DNA of 64,000 bases from Hallella multisaccharivorax DSM 17128 (GTDB taxonomy: Bacteria; Bacteroidota; Bacteroidia; Bacteroidales; Bacteroidaceae): assembly GCF_000218235.1 (NCBI RefSeq), contig NZ_GL945017.1, positions 2,866,422 through 2,930,421 on the forward strand, written 5' to 3'. Of the stretch, positions 54,098 to 62,670 are shown one piece after another. A program made the translations under genes and the position numbers. Positions within the stretch are counted from its first letter, which is position 1. The number at the start of each line of letters is the position of its first letter. The notes beneath the pieces are model-generated. The model was not told the DNA's origin and did no database searches. It saw nothing but the letters and a program-made list of their open reading frames with translations.

Positions 54098-54982
54098 TTA
54101 TCCTATAATATTCTCTTCCAACAATTCTTTCACGAGGCTCTCTACATCGTTGTCAGAAGCAGTAAGCTGTTTGCTCTCCTTTGCTTGGAAGACAATGTTC
54201 TTCACTGCCTTCACCTTTGTGGGCGATCCTGCCAGACCGCACTGTTCGCAGTCGGCACCACAGTCGGCAATACTCCACTGGCCCAGTGTGAGATAGGGAC
54301 GTGTCTCATAGAGTGCCGTCCAAGGCTCGTCACCTTTGCGCTCCATGGGGCAGGTAGCATATTTGTATTTCATCACGCGCTTGGCATTGCAGGGGCGTGC
54401 GGGAGCTGCCGTGCCGTTCACGGTTACCATCACCGGCAGCGGAGCCACAACGGTCTCCACGCCGCCATCAATATGACGCATGATTGTAGCCTTGCCGTCC
54501 TTGATTTCTTTAATCTCTTCTGCATAGGTCACCTGATTGAGACCGAGCTTCTGGGCTACCTGAGGTCCGACCTGTGCCGTATCACCGTCGATAGCCTGAC
54601 GGCCACCGATGACGAGGTCGACATGGAAGATGTCCTTGTTGATCTTCTCGATAGCCTTGGAAAGGAAGTAAGCCGTGGCGAGGGTATCGGCTCCCGCGCT
54701 TTTGCGGTCAGTAAGCAGCCAACCCTCATCAGCGCCACGGTAGAGACTTTGACGCAGGATCTCGCCGGCACGGGGAGGACCCATCGTGACAACACCTACG
54801 TGTACGTTCTCCGGATCCTGATCTTTCAGGCGTAGTGCCTGCTCCAACGCGTTGAGGTCTTCAGGGTTGAAGATGGCAGGCAGCGCCGCACGGTTCACCG
54901 TGCCCTCTGCTGTCATGGCATCCTTACCGACATTGCGCGTGTCGGGTACTTGCTTGGCAAGTACTACAATGTTCAATTTCAT
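54098..54982 (-). CDS. etfB: electron transfer flavoprotein beta subunit
   Basis: 294 residues starting MKLNIVVLAKQVPDT. The AMP-binding and signature region ASGRQAIDGDT-like (IGGRQAIDGDTAQVGPQVA, about 127-145) and LPVMVTVNGTAAPARPCNAKRVMKYK are clear. An unusual feature is the cysteine trio DCGADCEQCGLAGSPTKVK near residue 245, where most relatives have at most one Cys; it gives a CxxxCxxC spacing. First gene of the operon, behind a perfect promoter. Confidence 0.95.
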   Translation of the reverse strand: MKLNIVVLAKQVPDTRNVGKDAMTAEGTVNRAALPAIFNPEDLNALEQALRLKDQDPENVHVGVVTMGPPRAGEILRQSLYRGADEGWLLTDRKSAGADTLATAYFLSKAIEKINKDIFHVDLVIGGRQAIDGDTAQVGPQVAQKLGLNQVTYAEEIKEIKDGKATIMRHIDGGVETVVAPLPVMVTVNGTAAPARPCNAKRVMKYKYATCPMERKGDEPWTALYETRPYLTLGQWSIADCGADCEQCGLAGSPTKVKAVKNIVFQAKESKQLTASDNDVESLVKELLEENIIG

Positions 54983-55039
54983 GTAATCTTTATAATATAA
55001 TTGTGTTATACTCTATGAGTTACGCCTTAAAAGACGAGG

Positions 55040-55070
55040 CAAAATTACTATATTTTTACTTCCCTACCAA
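55040..55070 (-). promoter_or_regulatory. promoter of etfB-etfA-acyl-CoA dehydrogenase
   Basis: Minus-strand TTG (55068-55070), a 20-base spacer, TAATTTTG (55040-55047), then about 57 bases to the etfB ATG. Confidence 0.75.
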
Positions 55071-55143
55071 AGAAAAGGCATGAAAACAGTCCCTTTTTGC
55101 ACAAATAATGGTGTATTGTGCATAAACTGGTTGAAGAACAAGT

Positions 55144-56580
55144 CTATGGGTCTTCAATCTGTGTCCTGGGCCAATTGACAAGAAAAAGTTTCTCCTTTGC
55201 TCTTGTAAACGCAGTGTAGAGCCAGTGGATATAATCGGGTGTCAGCATGTCGTTGGTCATGAATCCCTGGTCGAGGTAGACATGGCGCCACTGTCCGCCC
55301 TGGGCTTTATGACAGGTGACCGCATAGGCGAACTTCACCTGCAAAGCATTAAAGTACTTGTTCTTCCTGAGTGCTTTCATGCGGTCGAGCTTGCTGGAGA
55401 TATCTTGATAATCCTCCATCACGGCATTGAACAGCTGCTCATTTTGGCCTCTGGACAATGAAGGAGCTTCGCTGGTGAGTGTATCCAATATAAGTTTGGT
55501 ATCGAGTTCGTAATTATCAAAGTCGGGGAACAGAAGCGTGGCATCCGCAAAATGAAAACCATATAGATCCATGAAATGGCTTACGCGTCGTACCATACAA
55601 CGATCGCCATTGGCAATAAAGATTTCTTTGGAAGCATTCGCCTCACGGTTCTCATTACTAATGTATTTGTTTTTCACTACCATCAACATGTCACCTTGGC
55701 AAAGTGCCTCTTCTCGGTCAAGAATAGTGTTGCGGATGCCTTGATTGTAGATATTGGCCCTTTTATTTGAGTGCGTGATGACAATGGTTTCGTCAGTTCC
55801 TACTTGGCTATAGCTCGAAGCAAGACTTTCAATGAGCTCATTGCCTGTCAGAAGGACAATATCTGCAAATCCGGTAAAACGTATCTTGGGTAATTGTGTC
55901 AGTTCGTTGTGAGTGATCATTTTGCGGATAATGGTCGCATTAAAAAGGATTCCGGAGTGCTGGCCTTGTCGGAGTACTGTGTCGAGGTCGCATTGATAGA
56001 CATGAAGGCCATAACTTTCCAACTCTTGGGCCGACAGTGCCGCAGCCTCCTCTTCGCCCACGGGCGGCAGCTGAGCTTTATCACCTATGAGCATAAGTCT
56101 GCAGTTGTTTCCGTTATAGACGAAGCGCAACAAATCATAGAGTACACTGCCGGAGCCAAATCCAGACTCGCCAGCAGTGCCATTGCCGATCATCGATGCC
56201 TCATCGACGACAAATAGTGTGTTTTTATGAACGTTGAAGTTGAGTTCAAAACTTCCATTGATACCCGTAAAACTCCTTTCGCGATAGATGGTCCGATGGA
56301 TAGTTGAGGCGGATATCCCGCTATCAAGGGAGAATACTTTAGCGGCACGGCCTGTTGGTGCCATGAGTACAAGTTTTTGCCCAAGGGAATGCAACGTATA
56401 GACCATAGCTGAGGCAAGAGATGTCTTCCCCGTGCCGGCAGACCCTCTCATCACCATTACCACATTATGGGTACGATCCGCAAGGAAACGGGCGAAGATG
56501 TTGAGAGCATTCTGTTGGTCGATAGTCGGAGTGAAGCCGAAGTTGCCAATGATGCGGTCAACAAATTCGTGTGTTTTCAT
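55144..56580 (-). CDS. RecD-like ATP-dependent DNA helicase / exodeoxyribonuclease V-type
   Basis: 478 residues: Walker A MRGSAGTGKTSLASAM (about 44-59), LMAPTGRAAKVFS, Walker B LFVVDEASMIGNG, motif III LIGDKAQLPPVGEEE and a C-terminal UvrD_C_2 region with YAVTCHKAQGGQWRHVYLD and WLYTAFTRAKEKL. No long N-terminal domain, so it is the short Bacteroidetes RecD2-like type. Its start overlaps the rsmD stop by four bases. Role in repair or recombination. Confidence 0.9.
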   Translation of the reverse strand: MKTHEFVDRIIGNFGFTPTIDQQNALNIFARFLADRTHNVVMVMRGSAGTGKTSLASAMVYTLHSLGQKLVLMAPTGRAAKVFSLDSGISASTIHRTIYRERSFTGINGSFELNFNVHKNTLFVVDEASMIGNGTAGESGFGSGSVLYDLLRFVYNGNNCRLMLIGDKAQLPPVGEEEAAALSAQELESYGLHVYQCDLDTVLRQGQHSGILFNATIIRKMITHNELTQLPKIRFTGFADIVLLTGNELIESLASSYSQVGTDETIVITHSNKRANIYNQGIRNTILDREEALCQGDMLMVVKNKYISNENREANASKEIFIANGDRCMVRRVSHFMDLYGFHFADATLLFPDFDNYELDTKLILDTLTSEAPSLSRGQNEQLFNAVMEDYQDISSKLDRMKALRKNKYFNALQVKFAYAVTCHKAQGGQWRHVYLDQGFMTNDMLTPDYIHWLYTAFTRAKEKLFLVNWPRTQIEDP

Positions 56581-57107
56581 CTAAATAATGAGAAGTTGAC
56601 GCTCCCATAGCTCCGGTGCTCAATGAAGTGTGGTTCCTCAGAGAAGTTGTAGTTTTTGCCATGCTCAAGCACTAAAACGCCTTCCGGTTTCAATAACTGA
56701 TATTGGAAGATGAGACTGGGGATAGTATCAAGAGCATCCAATGCATAGGGTGGATCTGCAAAAACAAAGTTGAACTGCTCGTGACATTTCTTCAGGAAAC
56801 GGAAGGCGTCCCCTCGGATGAGTATATGATCGGTGGTGCCTATCTTTTTCATGCACTGTGTGATGAATGCGGCATGTTCTCTGTTTCCTTCTACGCTCAC
56901 CACGGGTCTACAACCGCGTGAAAGCATCTCGAGCGAGATACTTCCAGTTCCTGCGAACAGATCGAGGGCTGCGATGCCATCGAAATCGAGATAGCCGTTA
57001 AGGACATTAAAGATGCTTTCTTTGGCAAAGTCTGTGGTAGGACGCGCCTTAAATGTCCGGGGGATGGAGAAATGCCGTCCCTTATATTGTCCGGTAATGA
57101 TTCTCAT
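56577..57107 (-). CDS. rsmD: 16S rRNA (guanine(966)-N(2))-methyltransferase
   Basis: 176 residues, start MRIITGQYKGRHFSIP. Conserved RPTTDFAKESIFNVL, the SAM-binding ALDLFAGTGSISLEMLSRG and the catalytic VFADPPY. It methylates G966 of 16S rRNA. It overlaps DUF3822 upstream and the helicase downstream as ATGA, so the three genes are one operon. Confidence 0.94.
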   Translation of the reverse strand: MRIITGQYKGRHFSIPRTFKARPTTDFAKESIFNVLNGYLDFDGIAALDLFAGTGSISLEMLSRGCRPVVSVEGNREHAAFITQCMKKIGTTDHILIRGDAFRFLKKCHEQFNFVFADPPYALDALDTIPSLIFQYQLLKPEGVLVLEHGKNYNFSEEPHFIEHRSYGSVNFSLFR

Positions 57108-57904
57108 GCAAGTAGTGCGGTTATCATGTCAAACGTAATTCCCTTCTCTTGTGTCAGTGGCGCATTGTTGAAACTTGCTGAGGTGCCGATTACTGCTACC
57201 ATCTGGACATAAATGCGAAGAGCCTTGAGCAAGTTCTCTTTATCGGGAATGGCTCCGACCAGAAAGAGTTCATCATGCAGTTGGTCAAGGGCTAATTGCT
57301 TCCAAACGAAGAGTATAAAATAGGTCATGTCCTTTAGAGAGCGCGCATTGAAACGGTTGAAAAATATGAAGTGGTTACGTTCGAAGCTGAATATCTCCAG
57401 TGCCTCATCATGAAAATACGCATACAGTTTCCGGCGGTTTCCCAGAAAGCTTCTGCGATGGAGGTAGTCCCACACCGGTTGCATGAGGTGGAGGTATCTC
57501 ACGTTTTCGTAATGGTCTTCAATGACAAGTTTTAAATCACGGTTGACAGCAAACAAGGCTACAGCATTCAAGTCGGGCAATACATTGCTAAGGACGATGC
57601 TCCCCTCTGTTGAGGGGAATGAATGCATGTAGAGTGTCTCGTTGTCACTCTCTTTATATTCATCCAAAGGGATGAGCAGGGTAGGACTGTCAATAAGGAC
57701 TTTAGCATTTGTCACGGGTTCTTTGAGTAATTCTACAGTCTTGAAGGCATCTCGGAGATTGGCAGCTACAGAAATGCCACTCTTTGAGATGTACTTGAAA
57801 AATGAGCCCTTAGTACGGTCATTACTGTCCGGAATCGCAATGGCAAGCGACTCAGAAGAGACTCTGATAGTTATCCGGCGATTGATATATTGTTCGTTAT
57901 TCAT
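57104..57904 (-). CDS. DUF3822 family protein
   Basis: 266 residues with the pattern RISVRVS-like start (RITIRVSSESLAIAIPD), LIPLDEY, FALNRDLK-like AVNRDLKLVIEDHY and HDEALEIFSFERNHFIFFNRF, as in the DUF3822 family, an actin/FtsA-like fold found next to rsmD throughout Bacteroidetes. Function unknown; the conserved pairing suggests a link to ribosome or RNA metabolism. First gene of the operon with rsmD and the helicase. Confidence 0.88.
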   Translation of the reverse strand: MNNEQYINRRITIRVSSESLAIAIPDSNDRTKGSFFKYISKSGISVAANLRDAFKTVELLKEPVTNAKVLIDSPTLLIPLDEYKESDNETLYMHSFPSTEGSIVLSNVLPDLNAVALFAVNRDLKLVIEDHYENVRYLHLMQPVWDYLHRRSFLGNRRKLYAYFHDEALEIFSFERNHFIFFNRFNARSLKDMTYFILFVWKQLALDQLHDELFLVGAIPDKENLLKALRIYVQMVAVIGTSASFNNAPLTQEKGITFDMITALLA

Positions 57905-57928
57905 CTCTTGGAATCATTCATTCAGACG

Positions 57929-58408
57929 TCACCAATTCCCTACATTATCGTTGGGTACATTGATGTCTCCGATTTTAAGCCCTGGAAATCTCCCGTTAAC
58001 ATTGGCCTCTTCTGTGAGGTCTGCAATACTGGTCTTATCAAGTCCCTGCAAGTATTGACTGTAAGTGGCACCGCACTCCATGACGGGGATTTTTCCGCCG
58101 CCCTTCCCAGGCAGTGTGGTAGCTGTCAACGTGAAACACATACCTCCACTGTAAGGGATGTAAGCTGCTGAATCGCTAAGAAGACCGCTCTCGACAAGAT
58201 CTCTAAATGTTGTCGCATATACGCCGTGAAGTGTTCGGTACTTTTCCTCAGCTGAGCGAATGCTCATCAACCGCACTTTCACAGCCTTCTCTCTTTTTGA
58301 TCTTTGATTGTCGAAACGGATAGGCGAGCCGATGCTCAGGATACAGAGTAATGCCAACATTAAGACGCATCCGCAGAGGATATACGTATGGTTTAATTTG
58401 GATTTCAT
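57929..58408 (-). CDS. hypothetical exported or membrane-anchored protein
   Basis: About 159 residues from ATG 58408, preferred because a -7 box lies 22 bases upstream; the earlier ATG at 58486 is inside the cardiolipin synthase gene. It has one N-terminal hydrophobic segment (YILCGCVLMLALLCILSIG), then a charged helix and TTFRDLVESGLLSDSAAYIPYSGG, a pseudopilin-like look. No family assigned. It ends 24 bases before the DUF3822 gene. Confidence 0.75.
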   Translation of the reverse strand: MKSKLNHTYILCGCVLMLALLCILSIGSPIRFDNQRSKREKAVKVRLMSIRSAEEKYRTLHGVYATTFRDLVESGLLSDSAAYIPYSGGMCFTLTATTLPGKGGGKIPVMECGATYSQYLQGLDKTSIADLTEEANVNGRFPGLKIGDINVPNDNVGNW

Positions 58409-58429
58409 CTCAACATGTTTTTCTTGGTG

Positions 58430-58437
58430 CAAAGTTA
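58430..58437 (-). promoter_or_regulatory. -7 box upstream of the hypothetical protein at 57929
   Basis: TAACTTTG on the minus strand, 21 bases before the ATG at 58408. The upstream part lies in the 3' end of the cardiolipin synthase gene. Confidence 0.55.
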
Positions 58438-58446
58438 CGAAAAAAA

Positions 58447-59871
58447 TTACAAAAGCGGACTTAAAAGCCTTACAATACTTGCCCAAAGCCTTTTTATAAA
58501 CGGGAAATGCGCGCTGCCGAAAACGTCGGAGAAAAGACGACTTTCTGACTGGTCATCAAGAAACATCTTTTTTACGCGCAAAGCGAGCCCCTCGTCGTAA
58601 AGGAAGACATTTGCCTCGAAATCGTGCTCAAAGCTGCGGAAATCGACGTTTGTGCTTCCGCATGAGCAGATACTGTCATCGCTAACCAAGACTTTGGAAT
58701 GATTGAATCCTGCCTCGTAAAGATAGACTTTCACTCCAGCCTCCATTACCTCCAACACATAATTCACACTTGCCCATTCCACAATTTTCGAATCACCGTG
58801 CATGGGGATAACTAGTCTTACGTCGACACCGGCCAAAGCGGCTGTTCGCATGGCGAAGAACACGGGCTCGGTAGGAAGAAAATAAGGTGTCTCCATATAG
58901 ACATATCGCTTGGCCTCAAGGAGGATACGGACATAGCCCTGCATAATGTCTGGCCACTTGGTTACGGGACTGCTGGTTACGACCTGTGCGATACTGTTGT
59001 TGCTGATGGTCGGATAAATAGGAGGATAATAGTCCCTGCTTGTAATGAGAGTGCGGTCCACGAAATACCAGTCAATGAGAAATGCCCGCTGGAGACCGTA
59101 GACAGCTCCACCCGTAATGCGCATCATCGTGTCACGCCAGGCCTGGGTACCGGTGCCTTTCACATAACGAGTCGCGATATTCATACCACCAATGAATCCG
59201 ATCCGCCCGTCAATAACGATGATCTTGCGATGATTGCGATAGTTAGCTTTCGATGTAAAAGCGGGAAACTTTACCGGCATGAATGGGTGTACGTCAATTC
59301 CTGCATTACGCATGCGCTCAAAGAAGGAGTTCTTCACCTTCCAGCAGCCCACATCGTCATAAATCACCCTCACTTCAACACCGTGTTCGGCTCTTTCAAT
59401 GAGCGCGTCAGCAATAAGCCTTCCGAGCTCATCATTGTTGAAAATGAATATATCAATGTGGATATGTGATTGGGCATGGCGGATTTCATGTAACAGTTCA
59501 GGGAAAAACTGATAGCCGGAAGTGTAAAGCTCCACTTCATTATCTTTGAAGGGGAGCGCCATGCTTTGGTTTTTGAACAGCATCATCAGCGGGCGATGTG
59601 ATTCTGGAAGTCGAAGTCCTTCCTGTTCGATATATTCAAGCATCGATCGCTTCGTCAGTTGGCTAAGAGATCGCTCAGAAATAAGTCGTTCCTTGCGCGT
59701 GTTTTGTCCGAAAAAAAAATAGAGAATAATTCCAGCCACAGGCAATGCCCACAGCACAAGAATCCATGCCATAGTCTTGGCAGGCTGGCGGTTGTCCATG
59801 ACAACTTTCAGCATGACCACAATGTCGATGACGACATAAATGCCATATATGAGCCAATAGAAATATCTCAA
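58447..59871 (-). CDS. cls: cardiolipin synthase
   Basis: 474 residues: two N-terminal membrane helices (about 3-25, 33-53) and two phospholipase D HKD motifs, NHRKIIVIDGRIGFIGGMN (about 214-232) and NHSKVLVSDDSICSCGSTN (about 393-411). It condenses two phosphatidylglycerols to cardiolipin at the inner membrane. Complete; queE lies 30 bases upstream on the same strand. Confidence 0.95.
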   Translation of the reverse strand: MRYFYWLIYGIYVVIDIVVMLKVVMDNRQPAKTMAWILVLWALPVAGIILYFFFGQNTRKERLISERSLSQLTKRSMLEYIEQEGLRLPESHRPLMMLFKNQSMALPFKDNEVELYTSGYQFFPELLHEIRHAQSHIHIDIFIFNNDELGRLIADALIERAEHGVEVRVIYDDVGCWKVKNSFFERMRNAGIDVHPFMPVKFPAFTSKANYRNHRKIIVIDGRIGFIGGMNIATRYVKGTGTQAWRDTMMRITGGAVYGLQRAFLIDWYFVDRTLITSRDYYPPIYPTISNNSIAQVVTSSPVTKWPDIMQGYVRILLEAKRYVYMETPYFLPTEPVFFAMRTAALAGVDVRLVIPMHGDSKIVEWASVNYVLEVMEAGVKVYLYEAGFNHSKVLVSDDSICSCGSTNVDFRSFEHDFEANVFLYDEGLALRVKKMFLDDQSESRLFSDVFGSAHFPFIKRLWASIVRLLSPLL

Positions 59872-59901
59872 TCTTTCGTAGACCTTTATGTAGGTTATCT
59901 A

Positions 59902-60492
59902 TTATTTTACCCCAATGAGCTTATGGGTCTGAAGGCTGAGCCGCCATTGTGGATGCCGCATGATATAGTCCACGCATTGTCGCATGATACGAACGTTCAC
60001 TTTCTTCTCACCACTGTCAAGTGGCTGGAGATAATAGAGACCGGCATTGATTTCATATCTCTGGGGATCAGTGCTGCCATCGAAGAGCACCTTTAGCTCA
60101 TTGCAATGCTTAATGGTGACGTTTCCCTTGGGCGATACTGTCAGCCAATCGAGATTCTTTGGTGGCTCATGAGTACCATTGCTTTCCATGGCGACAAAGG
60201 AGAAACCTGCTGCGTGGATGTAATCGATGAGTGCTTCGTCCGCTTGCAGGGTGGGCTCTCCTCCTGTGAGCACCACCATCGGCATCCCTTCCGTGCAAAG
60301 GTATGACAGCTCTTTCATCCTGCTGAGAATCTTGCTGGCCGTCAGTTCTTCATAGTTTGTGAAGTCTGTATCACAGAATGGGCAACGGAGATTACAACCG
60401 CTGAATCTGACAAACACTGCGGCCCTGCCGGTGTTGCGGCCTTCGCCTTGCAGCGAATAGAAAATGTCGTTGACGCGATAGGTCTTGCTCAT
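59902..60492 (-). CDS. queE: 7-carboxy-7-deazaguanine synthase
   Basis: 196-residue radical SAM enzyme of the queuosine pathway: DIFYSLQGEGRNTGRAAVFVRFSGCNLRCPFCDTDF with the CxxxCxxC motif (about 33-40), and VLTGGEPTLQ. It converts CPH4 to CDG. Its start overlaps the queD stop by four bases, so the two consecutive pathway steps are coupled. Confidence 0.94.
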   Translation of the reverse strand: MSKTYRVNDIFYSLQGEGRNTGRAAVFVRFSGCNLRCPFCDTDFTNYEELTASKILSRMKELSYLCTEGMPMVVLTGGEPTLQADEALIDYIHAAGFSFVAMESNGTHEPPKNLDWLTVSPKGNVTIKHCNELKVLFDGSTDPQRYEINAGLYYLQPLDSGEKKVNVRIMRQCVDYIMRHPQWRLSLQTHKLIGVK

Positions 60493-60818
60493 CTCTCGTA
60501 AATAGCCACGTTGCTTGCTGTCTCTGCTACCCTTGCTTTATAGCAGTGTGGAATCTCGTCTACGATCCATTTGGCGATATTCTCTGCCGTTGGATTGAAG
60601 TCGAGCTTTTGATTTAAGTCCTGATGGTCGAGGCGTCCGTGGATTTTATTCTTGATGAGTGTAAAGTCCACCACCATACCGTTGTTGTCAAGCTCCTCAG
60701 ACTTGCAATAAACCGTTACTTGCCAATTGTGGCCGTGGATGTTCTCGCATTTGCTTCCGTGGTCAAGGATGAGGTGATGGCAAGCTGATATTTCAAATGA
60801 TTTCTCGATATAATACAT
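60489..60818 (-). CDS. queD: 6-carboxytetrahydropterin synthase
   Basis: About 109 residues from ATG 60818 (MYYIEKSFEISACHHL); longer frames upstream overlap the TPR gene and do not fit the family. Zinc ligands are His14 or His15, His in ENIHGHNW, and CKSEELDNNGMVVDFTLIK and LDHQDLN follow. It makes CPH4 from dihydroneopterin triphosphate. Paired with queE. Confidence 0.93.
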   Translation of the reverse strand: MYYIEKSFEISACHHLILDHGSKCENIHGHNWQVTVYCKSEELDNNGMVVDFTLIKNKIHGRLDHQDLNQKLDFNPTAENIAKWIVDEIPHCYKARVAETASNVAIYER

Positions 60819-60852
60819 AACGATCTGAATGATATAGTTATTATGGTGTATC

Positions 60853-62580
60853 TTATTTCTTCGCTTTGTTTTTCTGTATATAAGCAAGCTCGTTGAGGGC
60901 GAAGTCGCTGTTCTCCGGATCGTCAAGCAATTTCTTGAGTATGGTTTCGGCCTCACCGTAGCGTCCGATGCTGACAAGGAGATATGCCTTTCTCCTATTG
61001 GCGAAGGCGACAAACCGCTCTATCTGTTGCCTTGATGGACCCTGACGGTGCCCTTCCTCCTCTCCGTTGTCCATATCCATGCTTTTCAGCATCATGTCAA
61101 GATTGGTGAGGAGCGTATTGATCGTGTCTAACGCACGAAAATCCTTACCATTGACCAGACAATTGATGTAAGCCTCCAAGTAAGACTGATGTGTTGAAGG
61201 CAATGTCATCTGCAGATAGTAACATGCCTTTTCATATTGGCGCAGATTCATGTAGCAGCAGCCAATGAGATAGGCTATCTCATCGATGATGCTTTTAGAG
61301 GTGCTCTCAATTCGCGGAAAGCCCGTCGTCATTTCTCGGTATGCATCCGTCAGGTACCGTAATGCCTCATAGAAACGTTTATGTAGAAAGAGATGGTGAC
61401 CATTGTAGAAGTTTTCTGCCATGTGGCTGTCCTGCATCTTGGCAAGTGTTTTCTCCTCATCGGTCATGCTATCCTGTTCTCCATTCCTGATTTTGCTCAT
61501 TGCTTCTTTCCACACATATCTGAAATGAGCAATGCGTTCAGCAGAGGGGGTAAGGTCATAACCGAGTAATATGCTGCTCATCAACTTTTGTCGTTGAGCA
61601 GCGCTTTCGTCTATATTCTCTGTCAATGATAATGGAGAAAGTGACAGAGTGACCCGATAATAGAGGGTGTCTGGTGTTTGCTCTTCAGCCTCAAAGTCTA
61701 TGAGCAGATGCCGTGCTTTCAACAGGTCGCGCGGATCGTAGAAGTCGAGTTTGGCAACAGCAGACTTATTCTCAAAGGCGTTTTCTTTTATGAGGACTTC
61801 CTGAACCTTTAGGTTAAGAATCCTGTCCGGATCAGAAACTGCCATGGTCATGTTTCCTTTTGTCACCGTCATGTTGGTGGGGATAATGTCGGAGAGTCCC
61901 ATCGCTACGCTGAGTAGGTCACGCATACTGTAGGGTATTGCCTTCGTCTCATGCCAATCCGGACCTTCTTCCTGATGTGTCATCTCTCGCTCACGGATGA
62001 TTTCCAGCTCGCGGCTATAGTTGGCCTGTAGTTTTTCAGCATCCATGCCTTTGCTCCGGCCTAATTCGCTGATTTTCTTCGAAAAAGTATTTTGCCATCT
62101 GAACGCATCATTCATGACGCGTTCTATCGTATGGGTCATATCTTCATAGCTGATGGGGAGCACGCTGATGAGATGGATATCCACTTTCCCCTCCTTCTCG
62201 TCGATAGTGTAGACGATACGGCAGGCGTCGGTGTTGAGGTTGCAGAGGTTACACACGAGGCGGATGTCGTCCAGCCTGTCCATATCGGTCTTATAAAAAT
62301 AGAGATAGGTGAGCCGTACATAAGGACTGTTTTTCTCCAAAGTGATATTGAAGTGTCCGCCTTGATAGGCATAGTGCGTTATAAGTTTGTCATTGTCTTT
62401 CTGCCATTCGGGACTGACATTTATCCGCCGCAGGGCTTGGCTCAAGATTCTTTGGGGTGTTGTTGTGGCATGTATCTGCCACAGCGGCCACTTGAGGCGA
62501 GGCCGCAGTATCCACCATGCTGCCAACGCTATGGTGAGTAAGCATAGCAGGACGGAAGAAATATGTTCAAGGTTTTGCAT
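60853..62580 (-). CDS. membrane-anchored TPR protein, unknown function
   Basis: 575 residues with one N-terminal membrane helix (about 8-26), a long N-terminal region that resembles a secretion-chaperone or YbjN-like fold (HYAYQGGHFNITLEKNSPYVRLTYLYF) and TPR-like helices in the last 250 residues (HKRFYEALRYLTDAYREM, IGCCYMNLRQYEKACYYLQ, GRYGEAETILKKLLDD). No enzyme motif. It ends 34 bases before queD. Probably an inner-membrane scaffold protein. Confidence 0.75.
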   Translation of the reverse strand: MQNLEHISSVLLCLLTIALAAWWILRPRLKWPLWQIHATTTPQRILSQALRRINVSPEWQKDNDKLITHYAYQGGHFNITLEKNSPYVRLTYLYFYKTDMDRLDDIRLVCNLCNLNTDACRIVYTIDEKEGKVDIHLISVLPISYEDMTHTIERVMNDAFRWQNTFSKKISELGRSKGMDAEKLQANYSRELEIIREREMTHQEEGPDWHETKAIPYSMRDLLSVAMGLSDIIPTNMTVTKGNMTMAVSDPDRILNLKVQEVLIKENAFENKSAVAKLDFYDPRDLLKARHLLIDFEAEEQTPDTLYYRVTLSLSPLSLTENIDESAAQRQKLMSSILLGYDLTPSAERIAHFRYVWKEAMSKIRNGEQDSMTDEEKTLAKMQDSHMAENFYNGHHLFLHKRFYEALRYLTDAYREMTTGFPRIESTSKSIIDEIAYLIGCCYMNLRQYEKACYYLQMTLPSTHQSYLEAYINCLVNGKDFRALDTINTLLTNLDMMLKSMDMDNGEEEGHRQGPSRQQIERFVAFANRRKAYLLVSIGRYGEAETILKKLLDDPENSDFALNELAYIQKNKAKK

Positions 62581-62602
62581 GGCATGCCATCGTATTTTTC
62601 CA

Positions 62603-62610
62603 CAAAGATA
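62603..62610 (-). promoter_or_regulatory. -7 box of the TPR gene promoter
   Basis: TATCTTTG on the minus strand, 22 bases before the ATG at 62580. It may also serve queD-queE. Confidence 0.5.
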
Positions 62611-62670
62611 GTAAGAATAATTGAGAAAATAGCATTATCGGTAAAAATAATGTTTCTTCTTTTGGATTAC

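Noticed and set aside
60819..61013. N-terminal extension of queD
   Set aside because: It overlaps the TPR gene and does not resemble the family; the family start is MYYIEKSFEIS at 60818.
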